Shown piece after piece: positions 1 through 7,962 of a DNA stretch of 64,000 nucleotides. The stretch lies in assembly GCF_947503385.1 (NCBI RefSeq), contig NZ_CANNDO010000007.1:124001-188000 (forward strand), read 5' to 3'. The position numbers were made by a program, and so were the translations under genes. The stretch comes from an uncultured Tateyamaria sp. Lineage in GTDB: Bacteria; Pseudomonadota; Alphaproteobacteria; Rhodobacterales; Rhodobacteraceae. The notes under the pieces are model-generated. The model was not told the DNA's origin. It was given only the letters and a program-made list of their open reading frames with translations, and did no database searches. Every line of letters starts with the position of its first letter. The stretch's first letter is position 1.

Positions 1-311
1 CCGGCCGCCTCCGCTTGTGCTGCAACCGCGCGGGCGCTTTCGACATCGACGGTAGAACAATCAATGAGCACGGCGCCGGCTGCCATGGCGGGGATCACGT
101 CGCCCGCGACACGGCGCAGAATATCGCCATTGGGCAGCATGGTGATCACGGCATCCGCATCCTGTACGGCTTGGACCGCACTGTCCGCCTGTGCCACGCC
201 CGGGGCCGTTGTGCCCGCCACGTCAAATCCGGTGACAGCATGGCCCGCTTTGGCCAGATTGGCGGCCATCGGCGCACCCATATTGCCCAGACCCACAAAT
301 CCGATTTTCAT
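1..311 (-). CDS. mmsB: 3-hydroxyisobutyrate dehydrogenase, internal start within the fused frame (partial)
   Basis: This is the MmsB part of the fused frame taken as its own gene. It would oxidise 3-hydroxyisobutyrate to methylmalonate semialdehyde with NAD. The sequence begins MKIGFVGLGNMGAPMAANL, the Rossmann fingerprint of the beta-hydroxyacid dehydrogenase family, and continues through an IDCSTV segment typical of the substrate loop. The ATG at 311 is preceded by GGGAGG, a strong ribosome-binding site that would be unnecessary in a pure fusion. The 3' two thirds lie outside the window. MmsA, the next enzyme, is encoded at 6361-7860. Confidence 0.8.
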   Translation of the reverse strand, partial: MKIGFVGLGNMGAPMAANLAKAGHAVTGFDVAGTTAPGVAQADSAVQAVQDADAVITMLPNGDILRRVAGDVIPAMAAGAVLIDCSTVDVESARAVAAQAEAA

Positions 312-1352
312 CCCCGTTCCTCCCAGTTTGAGCGCCATATCTCCCAGCGGCATCAGCATCTTGCTTACGGCTGTGGCGGGCACGTTCTGATCCGCGAATT
401 GCCATTTTGGCGCGCGGTCCTTGTCGATGATCGCGGCGCGGATGCCTTCGAGAAAATCGCCGTGCTCCATGCTGCGCGCGGTAAAGCGGTATTCGAGGTC
501 CAGCGCCTTTTCCAGCGTCAGGGACGGCCCGCGCAGCCGGTGCAGCGCCTCGATGGTGCAAGCCATGGACAGGGGGCTGTTCCGGCCCAAGCGTTTGAGC
601 GTGTCGCGGGCAAAGTCACTGTCCTCGCCGCGCAAGGTGGTGAGGATGTCTGACAAGGCGGCACCATGGAAATGCCGGTCAATGTCCGGCTGTGCCGTTT
701 GCAAGGGGCCGGGAACGGTGGCGACGCTGCGCGCCGCGACCCTCTGGACGTCTGCGGTGGCCTCAAGCTCAGCGATCAGCGCGGGCCAACCTGCCTCGGG
801 GATGTAGTGATCCGCAAAGCCTGCGTATATTGCGTCGCTTGCGTTCATGCGTGCAGCGGTCGTGCCCAGATACTCGCCCAAGCGACCGGGGGCGAGAGCG
901 AGCATCAGTGACCCGCCCACATCCGGCACCAGACCAATGCCGCATTCGGGCATCGCGATCTGGGACGTGTCGCCCACGATCCGGTGCGAGCCGTGGCAAC
1001 CAATGCCCACGCCCCCGCCCATGGTAAAACCTTGGAGAAAGCTGACGACCGGTTTGGGGTAGTGAAATATCTTGTGATTCAGGCGGTATTCGTCGGCCCA
1101 GAATTTTTGACCGTAGGTGTAATTGCCCTTGGTGCCTGTGGCGTAAAGCTCGGCGATGTCACCGCCCGAGCAAAAAGCCCGGTCACCTTCCGCATCGAGG
1201 ATCACAAGGGCGACGGCGTCATCGTGTGTCCAGGCGTTGAGGGCAGCCTCGATGGCCAGACACATGTCGTAGGTCATGGCGTTGAGCGCCTCTGGCCGCT
1301 GGAGTGTGATGCGGCCCGCGCGTCCGGTGATACGGATGGAGATGTCGGTCAT
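1..1352 (-). CDS. 3-hydroxyisobutyryl-CoA hydrolase fused in frame to 3-hydroxyisobutyrate dehydrogenase (3' end outside window)
   Basis: Two consecutive enzymes of valine breakdown lie in one uninterrupted frame. Residues 1-347 are an enoyl-CoA hydratase/isomerase-fold 3-hydroxyisobutyryl-CoA hydrolase: oxyanion-hole GGGVG at 112-116, and the hydrolase-type Glu136 and Asp144 in MPECGIG/PDVGG with the spacing usual for HIBCH. Residue 348 starts a 3-hydroxyisobutyrate dehydrogenase with the NAD-binding GLGNMG motif, running off the window edge. I translated the whole stretch codon by codon and found no stop at the junction. The start ATG overlaps the stop of the RidA-like gene upstream (ATGA). 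A strong GGAGG lies 7 bases before the internal ATG of MmsB, so separate MmsB can probably also be made. The fusion could be real, a lost stop codon, or a base error. Confidence 0.85.
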   Translation of the reverse strand, partial: MTDISIRITGRAGRITLQRPEALNAMTYDMCLAIEAALNAWTHDDAVALVILDAEGDRAFCSGGDIAELYATGTKGNYTYGQKFWADEYRLNHKIFHYPKPVVSFLQGFTMGGGVGIGCHGSHRIVGDTSQIAMPECGIGLVPDVGGSLMLALAPGRLGEYLGTTAARMNASDAIYAGFADHYIPEAGWPALIAELEATADVQRVAARSVATVPGPLQTAQPDIDRHFHGAALSDILTTLRGEDSDFARDTLKRLGRNSPLSMACTIEALHRLRGPSLTLEKALDLEYRFTARSMEHGDFLEGIRAAIIDKDRAPKWQFADQNVPATAVSKMLMPLGDMALKLGGTGMKIGFVGLGNMGAPMAANLAKAGHAVTGFDVAGTTAPGVAQADSAVQAVQDADAVITMLPNGDILRRVAGDVIPAMAAGAVLIDCSTVDVESARAVAAQAEAA

Positions 1353-1699
1353 GGCAAGGCCGCCGTGCAAATGATTTCGATGTCATAGCCGCTGCCGCCG
1401 ATTTGAACCTCGCCGCAAGACCGGGCCGGCGCATGGCCAACTGGCAACCACGCATCCCAGACTTGGTTAATCGCGTCATAATCGGCGATAGATGACAGCC
1501 AGATTGTGACGGACAGCAACCTGTCTTTGGACGTGCCGACTTGCGCCAGATAGCTGTCCACCTTGGCCAGCGCCGTGCGGGTCTGATCCGCGATCGGATC
1601 GTGGGCGGTGCCACATTGTCCCGCCAAATACACGGTATCGCCATGCACAACGGCTTGGCTCATGCGGGGGGTGGTGTCGAAGCGGGTAATGTCGGTCAT
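1349..1699 (-). CDS. RidA/YjgF-family protein in valine operon
   Basis: A 116-residue RidA (YjgF/YER057c/UK114) family protein. Members either hydrolyse reactive enamine/imine intermediates or act as other small-molecule enzymes. The fold is recognisable from VYLAGQCG near residue 27 and the block of QTRTALAKVDSYLAQVG followed by a conserved TIWL strand. The canonical C-terminal R-x-x-V-E signature of imine deaminases is not obvious; the end reads GGSGYDIEIICTAALP, so the exact activity is open. It overlaps its neighbours by four bases on both sides (ATGA), so it is translationally coupled between the acyl-CoA dehydrogenase and the hydrolase. A role linked to valine catabolism is inferred from that. 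Confidence 0.85.
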   Translation of the reverse strand: MTDITRFDTTPRMSQAVVHGDTVYLAGQCGTAHDPIADQTRTALAKVDSYLAQVGTSKDRLLSVTIWLSSIADYDAINQVWDAWLPVGHAPARSCGEVQIGGSGYDIEIICTAALP

Positions 1700-2838
1700 C
1701 GGTTCTTCAGCATGTCGCGCGCCACGATCACGCGCATGATTTCGTTCGTGCCTTCGAGGATCTGATGAACACGCAGGTCGCGCACCAGTTTTTCGATCCC
1801 GTAGTCGGCGAGGTAGCCGTAGCCGCCGTGCAGTTGAAGGCACTGATCGACGACTTTGGACCCGGCCTCGGTCACGAATTTCTTGGCCATGGCGCAGAAT
1901 TTCGTGGCATCCGGCGCACCCTGATCCAGCTTCCATGCCGCTTGGCGCAAAAACGTACGCGCCGCCTGTAGTTCAATCTCCATATCCGCGAGGCGGAATT
2001 GCAGGCCCTGAAACTGGTCAATGGGGTGGCCGAACGCCTTGCGTTCGCCCATGTAATCCAGCGTGGCGGTCAGCGCAGTCTGCGCAGCCCCCAGCGAACA
2101 GGCGGCGATGTTCAAACGGCCCCCATCCAGCCCCATCATCGCATATTTGAAACCCTGACCCTCTTCTCCCACCAGATTGCCGCTGGAAATGTTGCAATTG
2201 TCGAACTGGACCTGTGCCGTAGGTTGGCTGCGCCAGCCCATCTTATCCTCCAGTCCACCAAAACTGAGCCCGTCGGTGCCGTCCTCAACATACACGGTCG
2301 ACACGCCCTTGGGGCCGTCTTCGCCGGTGCGCACCATGCACACATAGGCATCCGAATAGCCGCCACCCGAGATGAACGCCTTGGTCCCGTTCAGGACATA
2401 GCCCTCGTTGGTGCGGTCAGCGCGGGTGCGCAGGGCGGCGGCGTCCGATCCGCTGCCCGGCTCGGTCAAGCAATAGCTCAGCACGGTTTCCATGCTCAGC
2501 ACGCCGGGCATGACCCGCGTCTTGAGGTCCTCTGACCCGAAACTGTCGAGCATCTTGGCGCACATATTGTGGATCGACAGGAACGCCGCCACGGACGGGC
2601 AGGCCATCGACAGCGCCTCGAACACCAGCGTCGCGTCCAGCCGGGACAGACCTGCGCCGCCTGCGTCTTCGGACACGTATAGCGAGGCAAAACCCAGTTC
2701 GCCCACCTTGGGCCACAGGTCTTTGGGGATCGTTCCCGCCGCTTCCCAATCGCGCGCATGTGGCGCGATCTGGTCCTGTCCAAAGGCATATGCCATGTCG
2801 AAAATGGCCCCCTGTTCCTCGGTCAGCGCGAAATCCAT
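1696..2838 (-). CDS. acyl-CoA dehydrogenase, probable isobutyryl-CoA dehydrogenase
   Basis: A 380-residue FAD-dependent acyl-CoA dehydrogenase, normal length for the family. Visible signatures are CLTEPGSGSDAAALRT (substrate/FAD loop), a central beta domain, QCLQLHGGYGYL, and the catalytic-base segment LEGTNEIMR near the C terminus. Context with a 3-hydroxyisobutyryl-CoA hydrolase and MmsB suggests it oxidises isobutyryl-CoA to methacrylyl-CoA. No dedicated methacrylyl-CoA hydratase lies in the cluster. I chose the ATG at 2838 (MDFALTEEQ), preceded by AGGGGGG; a longer reading to 2973 adds residues unlike the family. Confidence 0.92.
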   Translation of the reverse strand: MDFALTEEQGAIFDMAYAFGQDQIAPHARDWEAAGTIPKDLWPKVGELGFASLYVSEDAGGAGLSRLDATLVFEALSMACPSVAAFLSIHNMCAKMLDSFGSEDLKTRVMPGVLSMETVLSYCLTEPGSGSDAAALRTRADRTNEGYVLNGTKAFISGGGYSDAYVCMVRTGEDGPKGVSTVYVEDGTDGLSFGGLEDKMGWRSQPTAQVQFDNCNISSGNLVGEEGQGFKYAMMGLDGGRLNIAACSLGAAQTALTATLDYMGERKAFGHPIDQFQGLQFRLADMEIELQAARTFLRQAAWKLDQGAPDATKFCAMAKKFVTEAGSKVVDQCLQLHGGYGYLADYGIEKLVRDLRVHQILEGTNEIMRVIVARDMLKNR

Positions 2839-2987
2839 GACACCCCCCTGCGGCGATAATTGAACATACGTTAAATTCCGCTCTTTGCGGGATGTTTGCA
2901 ACCACTCTTTGGCGCCCGCACCGGATGGTTCGGCATAGGCGCAACATGTGTTAAGCTCTTTGCATTTAGACATAGGGATTTTGACCG

Positions 2988-3851
2988 ATGAAAGACATTG
3001 GCGTTCTGGTCATTCATGGCATGGGCAGTCAGGGGCGCGTTGCGCCGCCCCGCACGGACACGTTGTCCTATTCAAAGGACATGCATGGGCGGGTGGGCGC
3101 CTTTCTCGGTGCCACGATGGACCGCATTGCATGGCGCGAGGTGTTTTGGGCGGATGTGCTGCAATCGCGGCAGGAGGCGTATCTGAAAGCGATCAAGCGG
3201 CGCACGGATTTTGACGCCCTGCGCGGATTTGTGATGTGCAACTTGTCGGATGCGGCGTCCTACCGGCCCACATCGGACCAGAACGACAAGACCTACGAAC
3301 TGATCCATCAACGTGTTGACCAGACGCTTGCCGACCTCGCTGATGATGTCGGCCCCGATGCGCCTATCCTGATCGTTGCGCATTCGCTGGGCGGGCACAT
3401 CATGTCGAATTTTATCTACGATCAACAGGCGCATCACCGGCGCATGGGGCAGGGCCGGTTTGCGGCAGCGGTGCAGAACACGCAAACGGTTGCGGGCCTG
3501 ATCACCTTTGGCTGCAACATTCCTGTCTTTGTCTTTGCCTATCCGGCCAAAGACGTGATGCCCATCGCCTTTCCCGGCACGGCACTGGCGCCTGCGCTGC
3601 GGTTCAAGACGTGGTGGTACAACCTTTATGATCGCGATGATGTGCTGGGCTTCCCGCTCAAGAATATCGGACCGAAATACGAGGCGCTGCACGATGCCAA
3701 AGGCCTGCGGGACGTGCCCGTCAACGCGGGCGGGTTCCTGACCTCGTGGAATCCGGCCTCGCACAATGCCTATTGGAAGGACGAGGACGTTTACAAACCT
3801 GTGGGCCGGTTCATCCAGAACTTGGGGCACGGCGTGGATGCAACCGGGTAA
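2988..3851 (+). CDS. alpha/beta-hydrolase (lipase-like)
   Basis: A 287-residue protein beginning with the strand-turn IGVLVIHGMG (oxyanion HG) and carrying a nucleophile elbow AHSLGGH with Ser133. A His is available near the C terminus (NPASHNAYW, about residue 266). These fit a serine esterase or lipase of the alpha/beta-hydrolase fold. There is no signal peptide, so it is probably cytoplasmic. It is transcribed divergently from the valine operon with about 150 bases between. The substrate is unknown. Confidence 0.8.
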   Translation: MKDIGVLVIHGMGSQGRVAPPRTDTLSYSKDMHGRVGAFLGATMDRIAWREVFWADVLQSRQEAYLKAIKRRTDFDALRGFVMCNLSDAASYRPTSDQNDKTYELIHQRVDQTLADLADDVGPDAPILIVAHSLGGHIMSNFIYDQQAHHRRMGQGRFAAAVQNTQTVAGLITFGCNIPVFVFAYPAKDVMPIAFPGTALAPALRFKTWWYNLYDRDDVLGFPLKNIGPKYEALHDAKGLRDVPVNAGGFLTSWNPASHNAYWKDEDVYKPVGRFIQNLGHGVDATG

Positions 3852-3893
3852 GGCGCCACGCTGTGACGTCTCTGCGACGGGCCGCCCGGTGCG

Positions 3894-4889
3894 CTAGCGC
3901 TTGATCGACCAGATCATCGCGGTCTCAAAGCCTGCCGCTGTCAGGACGTCGATCTTTGACTGCCACCCCGCCGGGCACACCACAAAGGCCGCGCGCACAT
4001 CGCGCGCAGCAAAGGCCCCTTCGGCAGCACGCAGAAGCGTGGTCGCACCATGGCCCACGTTCGCAAGACGCGTGGGGTCAGCCATGTCCGGATGGTAGTA
4101 ATCGTCAATGACCCCAACTTTGCCAATGTCATGCGCGGGCGGAAAATGAAGCCGTGACGCGGGCTGTGCGATCACATAGCCGTCAAGCCTGTCAGCAGGG
4201 CCCGAAACAAACATGTCACGGTCGCGCAGCGTCAGGCTTCGGGTCATCCAACGGCTGAACCGTGCATCCGCGTCCGGATGGATGTCCCAGAACGTATCAA
4301 TATCGAACAGGACCTGTCTGTTTTCCGCACTTCGGCGAACGATGCCCGGCACATCCTCCGCCGCCGCCAATCGGATGGCGGGGGGTGTCGCAGTCGCACT
4401 CAGGTCTGTTCGGGACAGATAAAGCGTCAGCGGGTCATAACCGCGTCGCTGAAACGCGTGCCGCCAGTCCGCGCCCGTCACATAGGACGACAGGGTGATC
4501 TGCGCACCGGCGTCCCGCAACGCATCCTCGGCTGCGGCCAGCAGCGCGTCCACGGTGCCGTCCGGCGCGTCCGGGACGACGACGCTGTCTGGCAGGATCA
4601 GCCCCGGGTCGCCAAACTGGCCTGCATAGATTGGCGGAACCGGCAGCAGCATCGAATGGATGACACCGGTTACCCGGCCCGCATCCTCCGCCACCTGCCA
4701 GAATTGGCGAAAGGGCTGCGCGTCGGCGGTCAGTGCAAAGGTCAACGCCTGTTTGATCTGCTCTGGCGCGTCGTCGGCCATGGTCCACAGGATCCGGTCC
4801 ACGGCAAAACGCTCTTGAGCGTCCACAAGCAACAGGTCGATCAGCCGCGGAATATCCTGTGGTGTTGCGGGGCGGATGGTTTGGGGCAT
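3894..4889 (-). CDS. GNAT-family acetyltransferase-like protein, two domains
   Basis: About 331 residues, starting MPQTIRPATPQDIPRLIDLL, which is the classic beginning of a GNAT N-acetyltransferase domain. A second, similar block starts about residue 160 (IRLAAAEDVPGIVRRS) and ends in a degenerate acetyl-CoA region, so the protein looks like a tandem GNAT. The substrate cannot be told. I chose the internal ATG at 4889 rather than the one at 4925 because the family starts there. It is divergent from a LysR gene 121 bases away, which might control it. Confidence 0.7.
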   Translation of the reverse strand: MPQTIRPATPQDIPRLIDLLLVDAQERFAVDRILWTMADDAPEQIKQALTFALTADAQPFRQFWQVAEDAGRVTGVIHSMLLPVPPIYAGQFGDPGLILPDSVVVPDAPDGTVDALLAAAEDALRDAGAQITLSSYVTGADWRHAFQRRGYDPLTLYLSRTDLSATATPPAIRLAAAEDVPGIVRRSAENRQVLFDIDTFWDIHPDADARFSRWMTRSLTLRDRDMFVSGPADRLDGYVIAQPASRLHFPPAHDIGKVGVIDDYYHPDMADPTRLANVGHGATTLLRAAEGAFAARDVRAAFVVCPAGWQSKIDVLTAAGFETAMIWSIKR

Positions 4890-5010
4890 TTTCGTCTTTC
4901 CGAATGCAGGTGTCGGGGTGGTCAACCCGACTATCGACCGGTTCTACAGGTTTGACAAAGCAGGAGATTGCAGCGAGCGTTCAGAAAAACTAACGGCTGG
5001 AGCGGGAGAT

Positions 5011-5886
5011 ATGAAGCATGTGAACCTCAATGCGCTCCGGGTGTTTGCGTTGGCCGCATCGCACGGCAATCTGCAACGCGCGGCGGATGCGCTGAACCTG
5101 TCGCGCGGGGCCGTCTCGCAACGGATCAAGCAGCTTGAAATCGACCTTGGCGTTGTGTTGCTGGTGCGAGGCGCACGGGGCGTGTCGCTGACACCCGAGG
5201 GCGAGCGCTGCCGCGCCGCCGTGGACGAAGCGCTGGCCATATTGGAGACCGCGTTTGTTGATATGACTGAGGGCAGCGACCGCATTGTCCTGCATCTTGG
5301 GTCGTCCACGGCCACCAAATGGTTGATGCCGCGCATGGATGCGTTTGCGGCGGCCTTTCCCAAGATCGCGCTGACCACCGAAGTCCATGTGCATGTGTTG
5401 CCGCGCAGTCTGGGGCGCAACGAAATCGCGCTGTGGCCGGGACGCGCGCCGGACACGAACCCGGCGCATCATTGCCGCCGGTTGACCGACATCCGGCTGG
5501 TCGCGGTGTGCAGCCCTGATCTGGACAGGCCGGAAGGGCCGATGGGCCTCGACGACCTGCTGGCCATGCCGTTGCTTCAGGATGCGCACCGCCGTTGGGA
5601 AACGCTCATGGACACCACGGGACACACCCATGCGACGGCGCTGCTCAACTTTGATCGGTCAGCGCTTGCGCTGGATGCCGCGATGGGCGGCCACGGTGTT
5701 GCGATTGCCCCGAGTTACATGATCGAACACGACCTGCGCGCCAACCGGCTGATCGCGCTCTGGACCCTTCCGGAGCCGTCCGGCGATCACCTGTTCATGT
5801 CGTGGTCGCGGGATCATCGCGGGCAGCGGGGCATCCATCGGATCGTGTCCTGGATCGAAGCGGAGTTCGCAGCGCAGCAGAAGTGA
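5011..5886 (+). CDS. LysR-family transcriptional regulator (GcvA-like)
   Basis: A 291-residue LysR-type regulator. The N-terminal winged helix-turn-helix (LNALRVFALAASHGNLQRAA followed by LSRGAVSQRIKQLE) has the spacing of the GcvA/AmpR subgroup. The rest is a periplasmic-binding-like effector domain. The ATG at 5011 follows an AGCGGGAGAT ribosome-binding site; the longer frame from 4876 would overlap the divergent GNAT gene. The divergent GNAT gene is the obvious candidate target. Confidence 0.88.
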   Translation: MKHVNLNALRVFALAASHGNLQRAADALNLSRGAVSQRIKQLEIDLGVVLLVRGARGVSLTPEGERCRAAVDEALAILETAFVDMTEGSDRIVLHLGSSTATKWLMPRMDAFAAAFPKIALTTEVHVHVLPRSLGRNEIALWPGRAPDTNPAHHCRRLTDIRLVAVCSPDLDRPEGPMGLDDLLAMPLLQDAHRRWETLMDTTGHTHATALLNFDRSALALDAAMGGHGVAIAPSYMIEHDLRANRLIALWTLPEPSGDHLFMSWSRDHRGQRGIHRIVSWIEAEFAAQQK

Positions 5887-5938
5887 CCGCGCTGAGCCGT
5901 GCGCGGGGGGGGGTGCGCCTTTGCGGGCCGGGTGGGGG

Positions 5939-6358
5939 TTACTCTGCGGCGGCGAAAAGGTCGTCCAGCGACCGTTCGGGTTGGCCCAGCAGACCAAGCG
6001 CCTCGGCCTCGGTCCGCTGTATCATTGGGACCACGGCATCCACATCGTCCCACGAACGCAGGAACAGCCCGGCCACCTCGCGGCTGACGGGGGAGGGCGC
6101 GATATAGACGACCAGCGATTGAATGCCTGCGTTGCTGAACCGTTCGGCCTTGCCTGCCTGCATTTCCATAAAGCGGACATAGTCCTTTTCGTAGCCGGTC
6201 AGCGCGGTCATATCGACCAGTTGCTTTTGCCCCGGTGCATAATGCGGGTCGGCCACATACGCAGCCGACGCCGACAGCGTGTCGTCGATGGTCGCGAACC
6301 CGCTGTACCGAACCACGACAAGGCCGCGTTCGGGAAGTATGCGAAAATTGAGAGGCAA
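5939..6358 (-). CDS. conserved hypothetical protein, possible STAS/SpoIIAA-like fold
   Basis: A 139-residue cytoplasmic protein with no signal peptide. It opens with short beta strands (LNFRILPERGLVVVRYSG) followed by a helix and a VDMTALTGYE segment, resembling STAS/SpoIIAA-like domains, but I cannot name the family firmly. It starts two bases after the mmsA stop and so is almost certainly cotranscribed with mmsA. Function unknown. Confidence 0.65.
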   Translation of the reverse strand: MPLNFRILPERGLVVVRYSGFATIDDTLSASAAYVADPHYAPGQKQLVDMTALTGYEKDYVRFMEMQAGKAERFSNAGIQSLVVYIAPSPVSREVAGLFLRSWDDVDAVVPMIQRTEAEALGLLGQPERSLDDLFAAAE

Positions 6359-6360
6359 TG

Positions 6361-7860
6361 TTACTCCATGACGGGGATCGAAAATTCTCCGCCTTCCTTG
6401 ATGCCCGAAGGCCAGCGGGCTGTCACGGTCTTCGTGCGCGTATAGAATTTAAACGCGTCCGGGCCATGCTGGTTCAGATCGCCGAACACCGACTTCTTCC
6501 AGCCGCCAAACGTATGGTAGGCCAGCGGCACGGGGATGGGCACGTTGATACCCACCATGCCGATGTTGATCCGGTTGGCAAAATCGCGGGCCGTATCGCC
6601 GTCGCGTGTGAAAATTGCGGTGCCGTTGCCGTATTCGTGGTCCATGGCGAGGCCAATCGCCTCTTCGTAGGTCTGGGCGCGTACGGTGGTCAGGACGGGG
6701 CCAAAGATTTCCTGCTGGTAGATGTCCATGTCCGGCGTTGCCCGGTCAAAGAGATGCGGCCCGACAAAGAACCCGTCCTCGTAGCCCTGCAATTTGAAGT
6801 TACGCCCGTCCACGACCAACTCCGCGCCTTGGTCGATGCCGGTCTGCACCAGCCGTTCGATATTGGCTTTGGCCGCCGCCGTCACGATAGGCCCGTAATC
6901 CACGTCATTGCCAGCGGTGTAGGGGCCGACTTTGAGCTTTTCGATGCGCGGCACCAGCTTTTCAATCAGCCGGTCGGCGGTCTCGTCGCCCACGGGGACG
7001 GCCACGGAAATGGCCATGCAGCGTTCGCCCGCAGCACCGTATCCAGCCCCGACCAGCGCGTCGGCGGCCTGATCCATGTCCGCATCCGGCATGATAATCA
7101 TGTGGTTTTTTGCACCGCCGAAACATTGCACGCGTTTGCCGTTCGCGCAGCCGGTGCTGTAGATGTATTCCGCAATCGGCGTGGAGCCGACAAAGCCGAT
7201 GCTCTGCACAACAGGATGGTGCAACAGCGCATCCACCGCCTCTTTGTCGCCGTTCACCACCTGAAGGATGCCCGGCGGCAAGCCTGCCTCTTCCATCAGT
7301 TCGTTCAGCATCAGGGGCACCGATGGGTCACGTTCGGACGGCTTGAGGATAAAGGCGTTGCCGCAGGCAATGGCGGGCGCAAACATCCACATCGGGATCA
7401 TGGCGGGAAAGTTGAACGGCGTGATGCCCGCCGTCACACCCAAGGCCTGACGCATGGAATACATGTCGATGCCGGGGCCCGCGCTGTCGGTGAATTCACC
7501 TTTTAGCAGGTGCGGCGCGCCGATGCAGTATTCCACCACCTCAAGCCCACGTTGCACGTCGCCTTTGGCATCCGGCAACGTCTTGCCATGTTCACGGCTC
7601 AGCGCCTCGGCCAGTTTGTCCATATCTCGGTTGAGCAGGTCGACGAATTTCATCAGCACCCGCGCCCGCCGCTGCGGGTTCGTCGCAGCCCATGCCGGTT
7701 GCGCGGCTGCGGCCAACTCGACCGCCTTGTCGACCTCGGCGGTAGAGGCCAGCGGCACCTGTGCCTGCACCTCGCCCGTGGCGGGGTTCATCACATCAGC
7801 GAAACGCCCCGATGTGCCGTTGACATGGGCGCCGTTCAGGTAATGGGTCAGCTGTTGCAT
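6361..7860 (-). CDS. mmsA: methylmalonate-semialdehyde dehydrogenase (CoA-acylating)
   Basis: A 499-residue aldehyde dehydrogenase. MmsA converts methylmalonate semialdehyde to propionyl-CoA using NAD and CoA, the last step of valine and part of myo-inositol breakdown. The catalytic cysteine is Cys281 in AGERCMAIS, the MmsA version of the ALDH motif. GFVGSTPIAEYIY and FNFPAMIPMW are further family signatures. The start at 7860 (MQQLTHYLNG) gives the usual length; a 31-residue upstream extension is unlikely. A divergent LysR gene lies 102 bases upstream. Confidence 0.95.
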   Translation of the reverse strand: MQQLTHYLNGAHVNGTSGRFADVMNPATGEVQAQVPLASTAEVDKAVELAAAAQPAWAATNPQRRARVLMKFVDLLNRDMDKLAEALSREHGKTLPDAKGDVQRGLEVVEYCIGAPHLLKGEFTDSAGPGIDMYSMRQALGVTAGITPFNFPAMIPMWMFAPAIACGNAFILKPSERDPSVPLMLNELMEEAGLPPGILQVVNGDKEAVDALLHHPVVQSIGFVGSTPIAEYIYSTGCANGKRVQCFGGAKNHMIIMPDADMDQAADALVGAGYGAAGERCMAISVAVPVGDETADRLIEKLVPRIEKLKVGPYTAGNDVDYGPIVTAAAKANIERLVQTGIDQGAELVVDGRNFKLQGYEDGFFVGPHLFDRATPDMDIYQQEIFGPVLTTVRAQTYEEAIGLAMDHEYGNGTAIFTRDGDTARDFANRINIGMVGINVPIPVPLAYHTFGGWKKSVFGDLNQHGPDAFKFYTRTKTVTARWPSGIKEGGEFSIPVME

Positions 7861-7929
7861 CGCGTCCTCTTGATATCCGTATGATGGTTTGCGCCAAGTA
7901 TAGTCTTGCAAAAAACCGGGCAAAAGGGA

Positions 7930-7955
7930 CAATTCGGCAAAATTGTTTTGCAAAA
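7930..7955. promoter_or_regulatory. inverted repeats in the mmsA/LysR divergent promoter region
   Basis: Two adjacent symmetric elements lie between mmsA and the divergent LysR gene: CAATT-N6-AATTG at 7930-7945 and the 10-base palindrome TTTTGCAAAA at 7946-7955. TTGCAAAA also occurs singly at about 7908. This is the expected place for a LysR operator that controls both genes. No footprint evidence; inferred. Confidence 0.45.
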
Positions 7956-7962
7956 ATGCAGG

